NCBI GenBank assembly: GCA_030684415.1
Contig: JAUXNL010000334.1
Span: 1-6,468, forward strand
Length of the DNA stretch: 6,468 bases
Direction of reading: 5' to 3'
Source of the DNA: Moraxellaceae bacterium
GTDB taxonomy: Bacteria > Pseudomonadota > Gammaproteobacteria > Pseudomonadales > Moraxellaceae
Part shown: positions 5,821 through 6,468 of the stretch, piece by piece
Numbering within the stretch: the stretch's first letter is position 1
Layout: each line of letters opens with the position of its first letter
The notes under the pieces: generated by a model
What the model saw: only the letters and a program-made list of their open reading frames with translations
The model's database searches: none
What the model was told of the DNA's origin: nothing
Made by a program: the position numbers and the translations under genes

Positions 5821-6423
5821 ATGTATGTGATCGGCCTGACCGGTGGCATCGGCAGTGGCAAGACCATGGCCACCGATCATTTTGCCCGCCTTGGCATCAC
5901 CATTGTGGATGCCGACCTGGCCTCCCGAGTGGTTGTGGAGCCTGGTCAGCCGGCCCTGGCGGAGATTGCTGGCCACTTCGGCCCGGATGTCCTGCTGGCA
6001 GATGGCCGTCTGAACCGTCCTCGCTTGCGGGAAATCGTGTTTGCCGACCCGGCGGCACGACAAGCACTTGAGCAGATCACCCACCCACGCATTGCGGCGG
6101 AGATCGTCCGGCAACTGGGAGTCAGCCGCTCGCCCTACACCATTCTGGTCTCGCCACTGTTGTTCGAAAGCAGCCAACACCGCTTTGCGCAACGCACTTT
6201 GCTGATAGATGCCTCTGAAGAATTGCAGCGCCAGCGCGCGGCCAGCCGTGATGGCGTGAGCGAAGAACAGATTGCCGCCATCATGGCCGCGCAAATGAGC
6301 AGGGACTCACGCCGTCAGCGGGCAGACGACATATTGTCCAACGATGGTGATCCGGCCCACCTGCATGCCGCTGTCGAGGCGCTGCATGCCCGCTATCTGG
6401 AGCTGGCCCGTGAGCATGGTTGA
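5821..6423 (+). CDS. coaE: Dephospho-CoA kinase CoaE
   Basis: A 200-aa cytosolic enzyme that catalyses the last step of coenzyme A synthesis: ATP-dependent 3'-phosphorylation of dephospho-CoA. The P-loop is GGIGSGKT (8-15). It is followed by the substrate-side motif VDADLASR (29-36), the HPR motif (88-90), PLLFES (112-117), and the lid and C-terminal region with SRDGVSEEQ (142-150) and ADDILSN (168-174). These match the family in order and spacing, and the length is typical. It begins 4 nt after the pilD stop codon with no clear separate promoter, so it is likely transcribed with pilBCD. The pilD-coaE-yacG arrangement is common in gammaproteobacteria and has no known role in piliation. Confidence 0.97.
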   Translation: MYVIGLTGGIGSGKTMATDHFARLGITIVDADLASRVVVEPGQPALAEIAGHFGPDVLLADGRLNRPRLREIVFADPAARQALEQITHPRIAAEIVRQLGVSRSPYTILVSPLLFESSQHRFAQRTLLIDASEELQRQRAASRDGVSEEQIAAIMAAQMSRDSRRQRADDILSNDGDPAHLHAAVEALHARYLELAREHG

Positions 6424-6468
6424 GGCCAAGACCCTGCCCTGCCCCCGCTGTGCCCAGCCGGCACGCTG
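6416..6468 (+). CDS. yacG: DNA gyrase inhibitor / zinc-binding protein YacG, N-terminal fragment
   Basis: The ORF starts at ATG 6416 inside the last codons of coaE (8-nt overlap, different frame) and runs off the window after 17 full codons. The visible peptide MVEAKTLPCPRCAQPAR carries the CPxC knuckle of YacG, a small (~60-65 aa) four-cysteine zinc protein that in E. coli binds GyrB and inhibits gyrase. The second cysteine pair would lie beyond the right edge. The identification rests on this short motif plus the position directly after coaE, the usual place for yacG; zapD, present between them in E. coli, is absent here. Confidence 0.85.
   Translation, partial: MVEAKTLPCPRCAQPAR

Overview
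The window is a chromosomal type IV pilus (T4P) assembly locus, probably from a gammaproteobacterium related to Pseudomonas. Three things point there: the gene order pilB-pilC-pilD-coaE-yacG with no zapD between coaE and yacG; a PilD that closely resembles the Pseudomonas protein as I remember it; and a tRNA-Thr gene next to the pilin genes, as in P. aeruginosa. A betaproteobacterium cannot be excluded from sequence alone.

Layout. Positions 1-140 are the right end of an IS3-family insertion sequence: the last 35 codons of its transposase and a probable terminal repeat. Next come a strong symmetric hairpin (203-241) and a tRNA-Thr(CGT) gene on the minus strand (283-358) with its own sigma-70-type promoter (426-454). 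From about 500 to 1863 lie two tandem type IVa prepilin genes on the plus strand (718-1125 and 1412-1810). They are paralogous, roughly 45% identical by eye, and share four cysteines. Each has its own -24/-12 (sigma-54) promoter, an upstream TGACA/TGTCA inverted repeat that is a candidate activator (PilR) site, and a downstream hairpin. They therefore look like two separately expressed units. From 2006 to the right edge runs a compact plus-strand cluster: pilB (assembly ATPase), pilC (inner-membrane platform), pilD (prepilin peptidase/N-methylase), coaE (dephospho-CoA kinase) and the start of yacG. Gene spacings within the cluster are 17 nt, -4 nt, 4 nt and -8 nt.

How the genes work together. 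PilD cuts the short leaders of both prepilins after a Gly and N-methylates the new Phe1. PilC and the PilB hexamer then drive polymerisation of the mature pilins from the inner membrane. coaE and yacG are housekeeping passengers that are commonly co-located with pilD. No new enzymatic system is visible. The most interesting material is regulatory and evolutionary: the duplicated, individually controlled four-cysteine pilins sitting between tRNA-Thr and pilB, a position known as a pilin-exchange hotspot in P. aeruginosa, with an IS element on the tRNA side.
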